Assembly: GCA_030867875.1 (NCBI GenBank)
Contig: JAOWCC010001634.1
Coordinates: 32,569,867 to 32,633,866 of the forward strand
DNA length: 64,000 bases
DNA from: Actinernus sp. WN-2022
Taxonomy: Eukaryota > Cnidaria > Anthozoa > Actiniaria > Actinernidae
Direction: 5' to 3'
Shown here: piece after piece, positions 24,003 to 33,471 of the stretch
Position numbering within the stretch: the stretch's first letter is position 1
How the letters are laid out: the number at the start of each line of letters is the position of its first letter
Notes under the pieces: generated by a model
The model's input: the letters and a program-made list of their open reading frames with translations, nothing else
Databases searched by the model: none
Told to the model about the DNA's origin: nothing
Made by a program: the position numbers and the translations under genes

Positions 24003-24326
24003 TATTAGAACTTCAATGCCCATTGTATTTTGGCGTGGGATAAAGTTAAATACGGGAAGAAAACCAAGGCCACCAGCCACAATATCTTCCACCTCCTCGC
24101 TTATTTTTAGCTTTCTCTGAAACTTTCTCGCAGGAGTCCGCCATCATTTGGCCGCGCGGCAAACCGGACAGATTTTAGCATAAAGTAGTCAATTTGAATG
24201 ACGAAAAAGAGACCTTTCAGAAGGCGGAACTGAAAAATAAATATACTCCTGATAATCAGAAAAAAATGACCTTTATTATTCTGCAATAAAATAAAGATGC
24301 AAAATTTGGTTTCATAAACACTTTAA

Positions 24327-25417
24327 GGTTACCGTACAGGTTCGTGTAGCGGTTTTTTTATTTTTTTTATTTTTTATCCTGACGTTTTACTAAGTGAATA
24401 TTCTACAATATGAAACAAAAACTAATCCAATACATTAAAAACTTCGCGTGATATTGTAAGAAACGTGTTTTCTCGGAAAAGCAAATAAATAGCCAGCGTG
24501 TGATAATCCTATTATGTGAAAAGCGCCCATCGAACTTTTTCGCGGGAACCACATCCGGGAACTTGCTTCGAACTATTTGCATATTGTTTTACAGGATTCC
24601 GCCATGGGTCTTTTTGTCTTTCTTCTCTTTTCGTTGGCGGTACTTGGTTTAGCTTGTGTTTTCGTTCTGCGTTTCGGCATCATAAGTTCGGTTTTCTGTC
24701 CGAACACTACAGAGCGCGTGGCCAGGGTTGTGTATCGATATGTGACCCTATTACGGTTTCCTGCGAATCTCCGAACCCTTTGTCGAGACCACCACGGGGT
24801 TCTCGCATCTCATTGGATGGCGGTATCGCAGTATTGACAGATGGACTAATGAGGTGTTAGCTGTTTACAAAACTAAAACGCGAATATCTCGGCTTAGAAG
24901 TTCTTGCGTATTCTCTATCTTTGAACGAATTATGGAGCTCGGGCTTTCGACATAATTCATTGAAATTTGGCAGAGAGCTTCATCACACATTGAAGAAAAA
25001 AACGGTGTGCGGCTTTTTTGAAATTCGAAAAGATTCTTTAGTTATGCTGTCCGGTGTCAAATGACAAGGGCATTTTTTGAAGCTCCAACTTTGATTTAAA
25101 TTTACATTTGAACAAAGCAAAATGTCAAAAAACCCGCACACGGTTTTGAAGGCTGCTATGTGCTGATTGACATTATGCAGTTAAATCGGCCATACGCGCC
25201 AACGCGTGGCCTGGTAATTCGTCTTTATAAACACTACCTGTTTTGCGTTTCTAGGTTCACCGTTCTTACCGATTTTAAAATTTTCATAAAAACACTACGC
25301 AGGCTCATTCTATGGTTTATAAGCTTTAAAATGGTATATAGGTTTATGTAGATTTCCCTAAAACCACGCGCGCAAGAGATTTTTAACGAGAGACACCCGC
25401 GAACCTGCACGGTAACC
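24327..25417. mobile_element. TTAA-target element (Kolobok or piggyBac type)
   Basis: Ends GGTTACCGTACAGGTTCG and the complement of GGTTACCGTGCAGGTTCG, 17 of 18 identical, each flanked by TTAA (24323-24326 and 25418-25421). 1091 bp. The open frame at 24604-24837 (MGLFVFLLFSLAVLGL...) lies inside; it has a hydrophobic start but no transposase motif and is probably chance. Confidence 0.8.
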
Positions 25418-25516
25418 TTAAGAGTTTATTAAGAAAATCAGTGGTGTCTTTAATATACGAAGGGAGAGAAGAGATAAAAATCGACGAATTCAGAAATGCG
25501 TTAATTGGGATGGCTG

Positions 25517-27190
25517 TTAGATGAAATAAAGTCTATGCAGTGATGCTTGGGAGAGGAAAAAATTCGATTTAGAGATTATACCAATGGATTTTGATATTTT
25601 ACTAGTTATGGCTGCAATGTCCTGCTTCCAGTTCAGGTGCTCATCCAAAAAATCTCCAAGAGACTTAGGCCTACGGCAAACGTCGAACTTAAGTCGCGCC
25701 GAACCTATTAAAAAATAGGTTCGGCAGAAGATCGACTTAGGGCCGACGTTGCAGCAGACGTCGAACATATGTCGATCTTAATTCACTTGCGCCTAATTAA
25801 ATCACGGGAACTAACACGTCCTGGCGCATTTCACTTTTCGCCTGCGGCTAGTGATATGGCGAAATACAGCGCTCGGACGAATCTATTAAAGAAAGGCCTT
25901 TCTGTGGAAAATGATTGTCCAAAACAGAAACAGAAGAATGGCGTTCTACACAGCACTCGGTGCCGTATATAGGAGACGATGGTTGTTACTGCAAGTGGCG
26001 TTATTGGCCGTGTTTCTAGCGTTTGCGATTAACACATTGAAACCTCTGTTAATAGTCGATCATGCCGCAGTTTTCAACGACATTCTGGATGGTTTGACTT
26101 TATATGGTAGAAGCGTTTCAAAGCGAGCTATATCGCAATATTCGCAATAAGCCAGGTATTCCAGCTAGGCGCATCTTCATTACTTTCGATCGAATACTGA
26201 GCATTTATTACAAAAGAGCATTTCGCATTTAAGGCAAATGTATTTTGTGACGTTAAAGCACGAACTACACATTTCCGGCTGAGCGTCAAGCGCCAATGAC
26301 TTCCGATAGGCCGCCATTTCGCCTTCGAAATCGCCTTTGTACAGCGCATGCTCACCAGGGGGGATCAGTGTTTGGGAGATGGGGGAGATGTTGTTTTCAC
26401 GGTTTTGGCACAATCCATACTATTTGCATGATTTATTTATTATTTTACATAATTTATGAATTTAGTTCGGCACGTGTTAAGAACGACGTTTGCCGTAAAG
26501 TCGCACCAGAGTCGTAATTCCCGACTTGGCTACTCGAACCTCATGCCGGACTCGTACCTATTGAATAGGTCGATCTCAATTGCGGCAAACGTCGTACTAT
26601 CCATGAGCCTATTTAAGTTCATGGCTAGTTCGACGTTTTCCGTAGGCCTTAGTAAAGTGTTTAAGTTCAATAGGTCCACCATTAACCTTAACTTCAAAAT
26701 TACAAAGCGTAATTGTTTTTGTCTTGGTCTAAAAATAATGTAGTTTTTTATATATATTTAATGAAAGTTCATTTGCAATAAGCCAGTTAGATACCTTTTC
26801 GAGTTCACTGTTGATTGTATGGTATAATTAAAGCTTATTAATCCTTAGTTTAGTTTTTGGATTAATGAGGCGCCTAACAAACTTGATACCAGAATTTGCA
26901 GAATCAGCTGATTTAGATTGATGCAAGAGGGTAAAGGCGGGAAGGTGATCAGAAATGTCAGTGAAGAACAAACCACTTGTTGCTTCGTCAATAAAATTAT
27001 TAGTAAATATGTTATCAATTAGTGTAGCTGTATGAGAAGTAATTTTAGTTGGCCTAGTAACGAGAGGAAGAAAAGGGCAAGAAAACATGTCATCAAGAAA
27101 TCACTGATAAGTTGTCAGAGATGTGATTATGTTTAGTAGTGATTATATCCACCTGTTCAATAACGTTTAATAAAGCATTTAAGGCAGGTG
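25517..27190 (-). mobile_element. Non-LTR retrotransposon copy, deleted and interrupted
   Basis: Minus strand. The 5' part (27190-26828) encodes the C-terminal endonuclease region: TRPTKITSHTATLIDNIFTN, SGLFFTDISDHLPAF (the S-D-H block of APE-type endonucleases), with one frameshift near 27100. A large internal deletion then joins to the end of the reverse transcriptase: ELEKVSNWLIANELSLN at 26830-26760, VNGGPIELKHFT, and after a Harbinger insertion, KSLGDFLDEHLNWKQDIA ending at 25517. The catalytic YADD block is missing. Clade is CR1/jockey-like by general appearance only. Confidence 0.8.
25669..26648. mobile_element. PIF/Harbinger-type element inside the LINE
   Basis: Ends GGCCTACGGCAAACGTCGAAC and the complement of GGCCTACGGAAAACGTCGAAC; both sides have TTA (25666-25668 and 26649-26651), the usual Harbinger target duplication. 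Removing the element and one TTA restores the interrupted retrotransposon frame exactly across the join, which proves the boundaries. The interior (980 bp) has no clear transposase. A minus-strand frame at 26180-26413 has an interesting Cys pattern, reported under findings. Confidence 0.88.
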
Positions 27191-27289
27191 ACCTATCTCT
27201 TTGGAACTCTCCATGCACTTACATGCAACATCTATAGTCACCTGTATATGGCTAGTTATAGTACGTTTAAAACTATACACGTTGTTTCA

Positions 27290-27402
27290 GCTTTGCTGTT
27301 GGACTTCTCGCGTCTATTAATTCTTATTTGGCTGTTCAGATCTTCATATAGATCCATTTAACGTTCAACAAGCAGGATGCACGGTTTTTGCTTATTCACG
27401 AG
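27290..27402. mobile_element. Diverged head of the asymmetric foldback family
   Basis: Matches, in reverse and with many changes, the single-copy head plus inner arm of the elements at 9637 and 54617: CAGCTTTGCTGT, GGACTTCTC, ATTCTTA, CAGGATGCACGGTTTTTGCTTAT. Confidence 0.5.
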
Positions 27403-28082
27403 TTATTTCAGAACTTGCAATCTTTGAAAATGATTAGTTTTGTCATGAACGACATACCAACCATTTGTAATCACAAATAAGGCATATATTTGAGGGAGAG
27501 GTAGGGGAAGAGAACATTTGTTTTACCCCTTCCCTGGTGAAGGTCAATCGATTTTCAATTATCTACAATTTCATTGGTGCAAAGCTGGTCCCCTACAATC
27601 CTCTCTCTCTCTCTCACTGCGATAAATTAATTAATGTTTATTATATAGCAAATAGTTGAAGGAATAAAAACCAGCCCATCATATGTAATTTTGCCCAAAT
27701 AGATGAAATTCTTGATGTATCACTTTATTTGACATTTTGTCAATTGCATTTATCATGCTACTGCTAATTGGGGACACTGTTGTTTAATAAACTCTAGCCA
27801 TTGCGGTGGTCACTGCCAGAGATTTGTGTGCGTTCTCAGTGGTTACCTACCATCATTTAACGTCCTTGTACGAGAAGACGCGAAGCTCAAGGTCTAACCA
27901 TTTGCAGATGTCAGAGCAGCATCTTCTCTCCGCACAACAGACCGGCGCTTAACCACTGAGTTAATCGGGATATTATCTAGCTTGAATTTAAGCATCTTGA
28001 AAAAGTAACGTCCGAGATCCTAGCGCGCAATTTGATATGAACTAAGATTGTTCTAATGTCCCTATTCTGATTTATTATGAAG
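27403..28082. other. Proposed galaxin intron, 3' end
   Basis: Contains the SINE-like element and a CT repeat at about 27600-27617. The intron would end at AG 28081-28082 (phase 1) preceded by a CCTATTCTGATTTATT tract. Confidence 0.4.
27829..27978 (-). mobile_element. tRNA-derived SINE-like element, copy 1
   Basis: On the minus strand it starts CCCGATTAACTCAGTGGTTAAG, a tRNA A-box-like start (compare TAGCTCAGTGG), followed by CGCCGGTCTGTTGTGCGGAG and a body with CTTCTCGTACAAGGACGTTAAAT. The same body recurs at 62662-62850 and the same head at 52551-52607. Confidence 0.55.
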
Positions 28083-29071
28083 ACTCCAGTTCTGATGATG
28101 GAATGACAAACAGCAGATTTCGAAGATGGCTTGGAGACAGTGTATGTGGACGCCTCAGATATAATCCACTCTTCAAAATGTGCTGCGGTGGAGTCATAAA
28201 CAGCAAACCGTCCGGTCGTTCTCTCTGTTGCAGTAAAAATTCATACGATGGAATATACGGAATGTGCTGTGATGGGGTCATAAACAACAAACCGACGGGT
28301 CGTCCAATCTGTTGCGGTAAAAAGTCATACGATGGAATATACAGAATGTGCTGTAATGCGGTCATAAACAACAAACCGGCGGGTCATCCAGGTTGTTGCG
28401 GTAAAAAGTCATACGATGGAATATACAGAATGTGCTGTAATGTGGTCATAAACAACAAACCGGCGGGTCATCCAGGTTGTTGTGGTAAAAAGTCATATGA
28501 TGGAATATACAGAATGTGCTGTGATGGGATCATAAACAACAAACCGTCCGGTCGTCTACTCTGTTGCGGTAAAAAGTCATACGATGGAATATACAGAATG
28601 TGCTGTGATGGGGACATAACCAATAAACCGGCGGGTCGTCCACTCTGTTGCGGTAAAAAGTCATACGATGGAATATACAGAATGTGCTGTAATGGGGACA
28701 TAACCAATAAACCGGCGGGTCGTCCACTCTGTTGCGGTAAAAGGTCATACGATGGAATATACAGAATGTGCTGTAATGCGGTCATAAACAACAAACCGGC
28801 GGGTCGTCCAGGTTGTTGTGGTAAAAAGTCATACGATGGAATATACAGAATGTGCTGTAATGCGGTCATAAACAACAAACCGGCGGGTCGTCCAGGTTGT
28901 TGTGGTAAAACATCATATGATGGAATATACAGAATGTGCTGTAATGCGGTCATAAACAACAAACCGGCGGGTCGTCCAGGTTGTTGTGGTGAAAAGACAT
29001 ACGATGGAATATACAGAATGTGCTGTAAAGGGGTCATAAACAATAAACCGGCAGGTCGTCCAGGTTGTTGA
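28083..29071 (+). CDS. Galaxin-like repeat exon
   Basis: From the acceptor at 28083 the frame encodes an acidic linker (EDSSSDDG), a basic lead (NSRFRRWLGD) and then ten complete 28-residue units plus a partial one, ending at TGA 29069-29071. Each unit carries two CysCys pairs in the pattern CC-(13)-CC-(11), e.g. CCDGVINNKPTGRPICC then GKKSYDGIYRM. Di-cysteine repeats with a tyrosine-containing spacer are the hallmark of galaxins, secreted proteins of the coral skeletal organic matrix. The DNA unit is 84 bp and copies differ by only a few bases, so the array has been recently homogenised or expanded, unlike the divergent repeats of classical galaxins. The stop arises from TGT to TGA in a unit (TGTTGTGGT to TGTTGAGGT), so this allele may be shortened. 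Signal peptide comes from the proposed exon 1. Confidence 0.82.
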
Positions 29072-29392
29072 GGTAAAAAGACATACGATGGAATATACAA
29101 AAAATGTGCTGTGGTGGAGTCATAAACAACAAACCGTCAGGTCGTCCAGTCTGTTGCAGTAAAACGTCATACGATGGAATATACAGAATGTGCTGTGATG
29201 GGGTTATAAACAACAAACCGTCGGGTCGTCCACTCTGTTGCGGTAAAAGGTCATACGATGGAATATACAGAATGTGCTGTGGTGGGGTCATAAACAACAA
29301 AACGGCGGGTCGTCCAAGCTGTTGAGGTGAAAGTCATACGACGAGAGATTCCGCAAATGTTGCAATGGGAGGCGAATATGTCAACTACTAAT
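29072..29392 (+). pseudogene. Broken 3' tail of galaxin repeat exon
   Basis: Repeats continue past the stop, but a 2-bp insertion (ATACAAAAAATG for ATACAGAATG, near 29097) moves them to another frame (29104-29325: three units CCGGVINNKPSGRPVCC...). A second stop made by the identical TGTTGA change ends them at 29325. After a further 1-bp loss, the original terminal unit can still be read as FRKCCNGRRICQLL then stop. The tail is therefore the old end of the protein, now out of frame, unless the assembly is wrong here. Confidence 0.75.
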
Positions 29393-29436
29393 AGTTAAGT
29401 AACTGAAGCCGACAATGTGTGTTGATTTGATTGATT

Positions 29437-30326
29437 CAATAGGCCTTATGTATGATAATGTCACGCTTTTGTGCTCACCACCAAGCCTCACTTTGACACA
29501 ACATTTCCTCTCAACACATCAATAGGCCTTGTGCATGACGATGTCACGCTTTTGTGATCACCACCAAGCCTCACTTTGACACAACATTTCCTCTCAACAC
29601 ATCAATAGGCCTTGTGCATGATGATGTCACGCTTTTGTGATCACCACCAAGCCTCACTTTGACACAACATTTCCTCTCAACACATCAATAGGCCTTATGT
29701 ATGATAATGTCACGCTCTTGTGATCACCACCAAGCCTCACTTTGACACAACATTTCCTCTCAACACATCAATAGGCCTTGTGCATGATGATGTCACGCTT
29801 TTGTGATCACCACCAAGCCTCACTTTGACACAACATTTCCTCTCAACACATCAATAGGCCTTATGTATGATAATGTCACGCTCTTGTGATCACCACCAAG
29901 CCTCACTTTGACACAACATTTCCTCTCAACACATCAATAGGCCTTATGTATGATAATGTCACGCTCTTGTGATCACCACCAAGCCTCACTTTGACACAAA
30001 ATTTCCTCTCAACACATCAATAGGCCTTATGTGTGGTGATGTCATGCTTTTGTGATCACCACCAAGCCTCACTTTGACACAACATTTCCTCTCAACACAT
30101 CAATAGGCCTTATGTGTGATGATGTCACGCTTTTGTGATCACCACATTTCCTCTCAACACATCAATAGGCCTTATGTATGATAATGTCACGCTCTTGTGA
30201 TCACCACCAAGCCTCACTTTGACACAACATTTCCTCTCAACACATCAATAGGCCTTATGTGTGGTGATGTCATGCTTTTGTGATCACCACCAAGCCTCAC
30301 TTTGACACAACATTTCCTCTCAACAC
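29437..30326 (+). repeat. 83-bp minisatellite, about 10.7 units
   Basis: Unit begins CAATAGGCCTTATGTATGAT and includes GTGATCACCACCAAGCCTCA and CAACATTTCCTCTCAACACA; starts at 29437, 29520, 29603, 29686 and so on, exactly 83 bp apart. Two main subtypes alternate (GTGCATGATGATG and ATGTATGATAATG). One unit near 30110-30170 has lost about 23 bp. It starts about 45 bp after the galaxin tail. Confidence 0.95.
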
Positions 30327-30386
30327 AAAAGTGAGGCTTGCAGGTGGTGATCACAAAAGCATGACATCATCATGCATAAGGCATTT
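30327..30386 (-). repeat. Inverted partial unit of the 83-bp repeat
   Basis: AAAGTGAGGCTTG...GGTGGTGATCACAAAAGC...CATGCATAAGGC is a reverse-complement copy of part of the 83-bp unit and closes the array, producing a hairpin with the last direct unit. Confidence 0.85.
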
Positions 30387-31140
30387 TCGCCAGTTGGTGA
30401 TCTTTTAACTCTGACAAACCTACTGGGTTGTGTTTGTGGCGAGTTGGAGCCAAATACTGTCTAGTGCTTTTCTTGGTTGTGTTCTCTAAAAAAATCCTTA
30501 AAAGCGTAAAGTGGAGGGGAACCCATTGTCGAAATTGTACCATTACACAAAATGTATTTTTGGGGATAAGTGGCGCGGTTCCATGATGTGTTTTGATCGA
30601 GATACAATAGAGGTAATTTAGTCAGTAGATTTGGTGTGTCATTTGGCCTTATTAGGTCCCAATGGGTAATTTCTTTGCAACCTAGGTTGTTTTGGTTAGA
30701 TATCAATTATCATTGCTCACTAATTTAGGGTGTTTAGAGCTTGTCACCAATTTTGGGTTTTTACATCTAAGTCACTAAACAACAGACAACTAATGCTTCT
30801 TCAAATCCTAACCCTACAGTTAAATACACCCTAACAGTCAACGAGTGCTCGCTAATTTAGGGTGTTTAGAGCTACATTGTTGCTATTTCGAACGTCTTTG
30901 ATGTGCCGATACCGAGTTCATATGAATTCTTTTGGGTCCTCGACCTACATTGTTCCTCGTTATCATTTCATCGGAGCAGAGAACTGGAAACTACAATCAC
31001 GTGCTTTCGGTGTCCATTTTGGATAGCGAATGAGACCTCAACTATATTCTATAACCACAATAATCCCGGCTTCTATCGCTTTAGGTAAGTATAATATTGC
31101 ACAAAAAGTTATTGAAACATTCTATCAAAACATTAGGATG
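30387..31140. other. Non-coding DNA with duplicated segment
   Basis: 30715-30870 contains GCTCACTAATTTAGGGTGTTTAGAGCT-type sequence repeated internally and again at about 31985-32170. No supported gene. Confidence 0.5.
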
Positions 31141-31216
31141 CATTTGACTTCTTAAGTTATAATCTGCTAAACATCCGTGGTGCATTCATCCTCGGAGCCC
31201 CAGAGGCCGAGCCCGG

Positions 31217-31253
<37 letters not shown>

Positions 31254-31770
31254 ACTCTCATATATGGACTATACGGGGATGATCCGCTGGACAGGGTATG
31301 GTTTTTCGAGTTTCTGATCTTAGACAGGGTATCCATTTTCACATCGACAGATCTTGAACAGGGTATGGTATTTATCTAGTGCCGTTATTTAGTCTAGTGC
31401 TTGCTGAAGACTTATTTAGTTATGACACTCATTATACAAGATCACAATAAACACTGACATCCAAGTATAGATAATTTGTTATTTGTCTTATAGAGGGAAA
31501 ATTTTAACACTTTGTCTTGAACAGGGTATGAAAATATGAGTTTTTTTGTCTTAAACAGGGTAAGGGTTTCAGAGCCCCAGCGGCACACCCCTACCCAACT
31601 TTAGGTAGAGTACCCCCCCCCCCCCCCGGGAGGCCGAGTAAGTGAACACGGGCAGAAAACGGACGGACCCTCCGTCCGTTTTCTGCCCGTCGTTCACTAA
31701 CTGCCCCCCTGGGGCTCCGAGGATGAATGCACCACGGACGTTTAGCAGATTATAACTTAAGAAGTCAAAT
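31141..31770. mobile_element. Foldback element with poly-G tract
   Basis: About 65-bp inverted ends (ATTTGACTTCTTAAGTTATA..., through GGTGCATTCATCCTCGGAGC) at 31141-31204 and 31703-31770. Inside: 33 consecutive G at 31220-31252, an ACAGGGTATG motif repeated several times, a run of C at about 31612-31627, and the hairpin at 31641-31697. It sits between the two copies of the TTTAGGGTGTTTAGAGCT repeat. Confidence 0.75.
31641..31697. repeat. Perfect hairpin, GGGCAGAAAACGGACGGA
   Basis: CGGGCAGAAAACGGACGGA and its exact complement are separated by only CCC, and the pairing extends outward through AGTGAAC/GTTCACT with small mismatches. It lies within the element at 31141. Confidence 0.85.
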
Positions 31771-31984
31771 ACATTAACAATAATTAAGCAAATAAATTAT
31801 TTTGAGATAATCTCGGAAATGGTCGTCTCCCCTACATGAAGTGTCGATGGCAAATTCAGGCAATTTATTTACTTGTGCACTAATATCACACGGCTCTCGC
31901 TAGGAGTAGGAGTCAGATTATTAAGCTACAATTTCATTTACTATACTGCTTGCAGTACTTCACTTTTGTTAGAAACCTCTAGTA

Positions 31985-32170
31985 TAGTCACTAGTTTTGG
32001 GTTTTTACGGCTAAATCTCTAAACAACAGAAAACTATAATGCTTCTTCAATAGTCCTGTGAACTAATCCAAATCCTAACCCTACATTTAAAAACACCCTA
32101 ACCGTCAACAAGTGCTCACTAATTTAGGGTGTTTAGAGCTAGTCACTAATTTTCGGTTTCTGTAGGGCTA
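31985..32170 (+). repeat. Second copy of TTTAGGGTGTTTAGAGCT repeat
   Basis: Matches 30715-30870 (GGGTTTTTAC, AAACAACAGA, CTAACCCTACA, GTGCTCACTAATTTAGGGTG). The foldback element at 31141-31770 lies between the copies. Confidence 0.65.
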
Positions 32171-32510
32171 AGTTACTAAACAACAGACAAATATAATGCT
32201 CTCCTACATTTAAAGGACCCTAAAAATTACCTAAATTGAACCAAAATAAACTAGGTTGACAAAAATAAACTAGTATGTTGAAACAAAATAAACTACCGTG
32301 AACCAAAAATAAACGAGGTTGAACCACAAGCTTCCCATGTATATTTACCGCTTATTAGTCTGCAGTCAAATATTTTTCAAGCAAACATTTCGATCAATAT
32401 AAATGTATGGAAAGAGCACAAATAGACAAATATCAAGATATGAAAGGGAGAAGCCTATTTCTGTTTAGTTTATTTAATTTTTCCTCTGATTTGCAAAAGG
32501 GAAGGAGAGA

Positions 32511-33425
32511 TGGTTTTTCCTTAGGGAAAGAGGGTTCAGGAACCCCAGGAACCTCCCCATGGCTACGCGCGCGCCTGGACTGACTATATAGTCTCGTGCT
32601 AGTCAGTCCTAAACAATAGTTTTTCCTTAGGGAAAGAGGGTTCAGGAACCCCAGGAACCTCCCCATGGCTACGCGCGCTCATGGACTGACTATATAGTCT
32701 CGTGCTAGTCAGTCCTAAACAATAGTTTTTCCTTAGGGAAAGAGGGTTCAGGATCCCCAGGAACCTCCCCATGGCTACGCGCGTCCCTGGACTGACTATA
32801 TAGTCTCGTGCTAGTCAGTCCTAACCAATAGTTTTTCCTTAGGCAAAGAGGGTTCAGGAACCCCAGGAACCTCCCCATGGCTACGCGCGCGCCTGGACTG
32901 ACTATATAGTCTCGTGCTAGTCAGTCCTAAACAATAGTTTTTCCTTAGGGAAAGAGGGTTCAGGAACCCCAGGAACCTCCCCATGGCTACGCGCGCTCAT
33001 GGACTGACTATATAGTCTCGTGCTAGTCAGTCCTAAACAATAGTTTTTCCTTAGGGAAAGAGGGTTCAGGATCCCCAGGAACCTCCCCATGGCTATGCGC
33101 GCCCCTGGACTGACTATATAGTCTCGTGCTAGTCAGTCCTAACCAATAGTTTTTCCTTAGGCAAAGAGGGTTCAGGAACCCCAGGAACCTCCCCATGGCT
33201 ACGCGCGCCCCTGGACTGACTATATAGTCTCGTGCTAGTCAGTCCTAAACAATAGGTAGGTTTTCCTTAGGGAAAGAGGGTCCCGGAACCCCAGGAACTT
33301 CCCCATGGCTACGCACGCCCCTGGACTGACTATATAGTCTCGTGCTAGTCAGTCCTAAACAATAGTTTTTCCTTAGGGAAAGAGGGTCCGGGAACCCCAG
33401 GAACCTCCCCATGGCTACGCCCTCG
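32511..33425 (+). repeat. 106-bp tandem array with three-unit higher order
   Basis: About 8.6 units starting TTTTTCCTTAGG(G/C)AAAGAGGG, through CCCCATGGCTACGCGCG and GGACTGACTATATAGTC to TAGTCAGTCCTAAAC. Unit starts fall 106 bp apart (TTAG at 32521, 32627, 32733, 32839, 32945 and so on). Diagnostic variants (GCTCATGG; GGATCCCC with AACCAAT; GGCAAAG) recur every third unit, giving a 318-bp higher-order period. Each unit holds the hairpin GGACTGAC...GTCAGTCC. Confidence 0.93.
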
Positions 33426-33471
33426 CTGTATACAGTATAAAATCCAACAGGTCATTGGCTAATGATGGTAC

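Larger units (their letters stand above)
21795..24326. repeat. Inverted repeat pair with TTTAAAGTGTTTATGAA ends
   Basis: 21795-21960 and about 24165-24326 are reverse complements of about 165 bp with few differences (for example the shared AGTAGTCAATTTGAATG and AAATAAATATACTC). They enclose about 2.2 kb that includes a hairpin element and a TA-target MITE. The pair could be the terminal inverted repeats of one large element or two copies in opposite orientation. Confidence 0.65.

Noticed and set aside
24604..24837. Small frame beginning MGLFVFLLFSLAVLGL, as a possible membrane protein.
   Set aside because: It lies inside a TTAA-bounded non-autonomous element, has no motif after the hydrophobic start and overlaps another frame.
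25911..26150. 79-codon plus-strand frame in the Harbinger element (RRRWLLLQVALLAVFLAF).
   Set aside because: Hydrophobic but without transposase or Myb-like motifs; cannot be supported.
28468..29300. Long minus-strand frames over the galaxin repeats.
   Set aside because: Antisense shadows of the 84-bp repeats; the plus-strand reading has the di-cysteine galaxin pattern and the right context.
31157..31342. Proline-rich minus-strand frame.
   Set aside because: The prolines come from a 33-base G homopolymer inside a foldback element.
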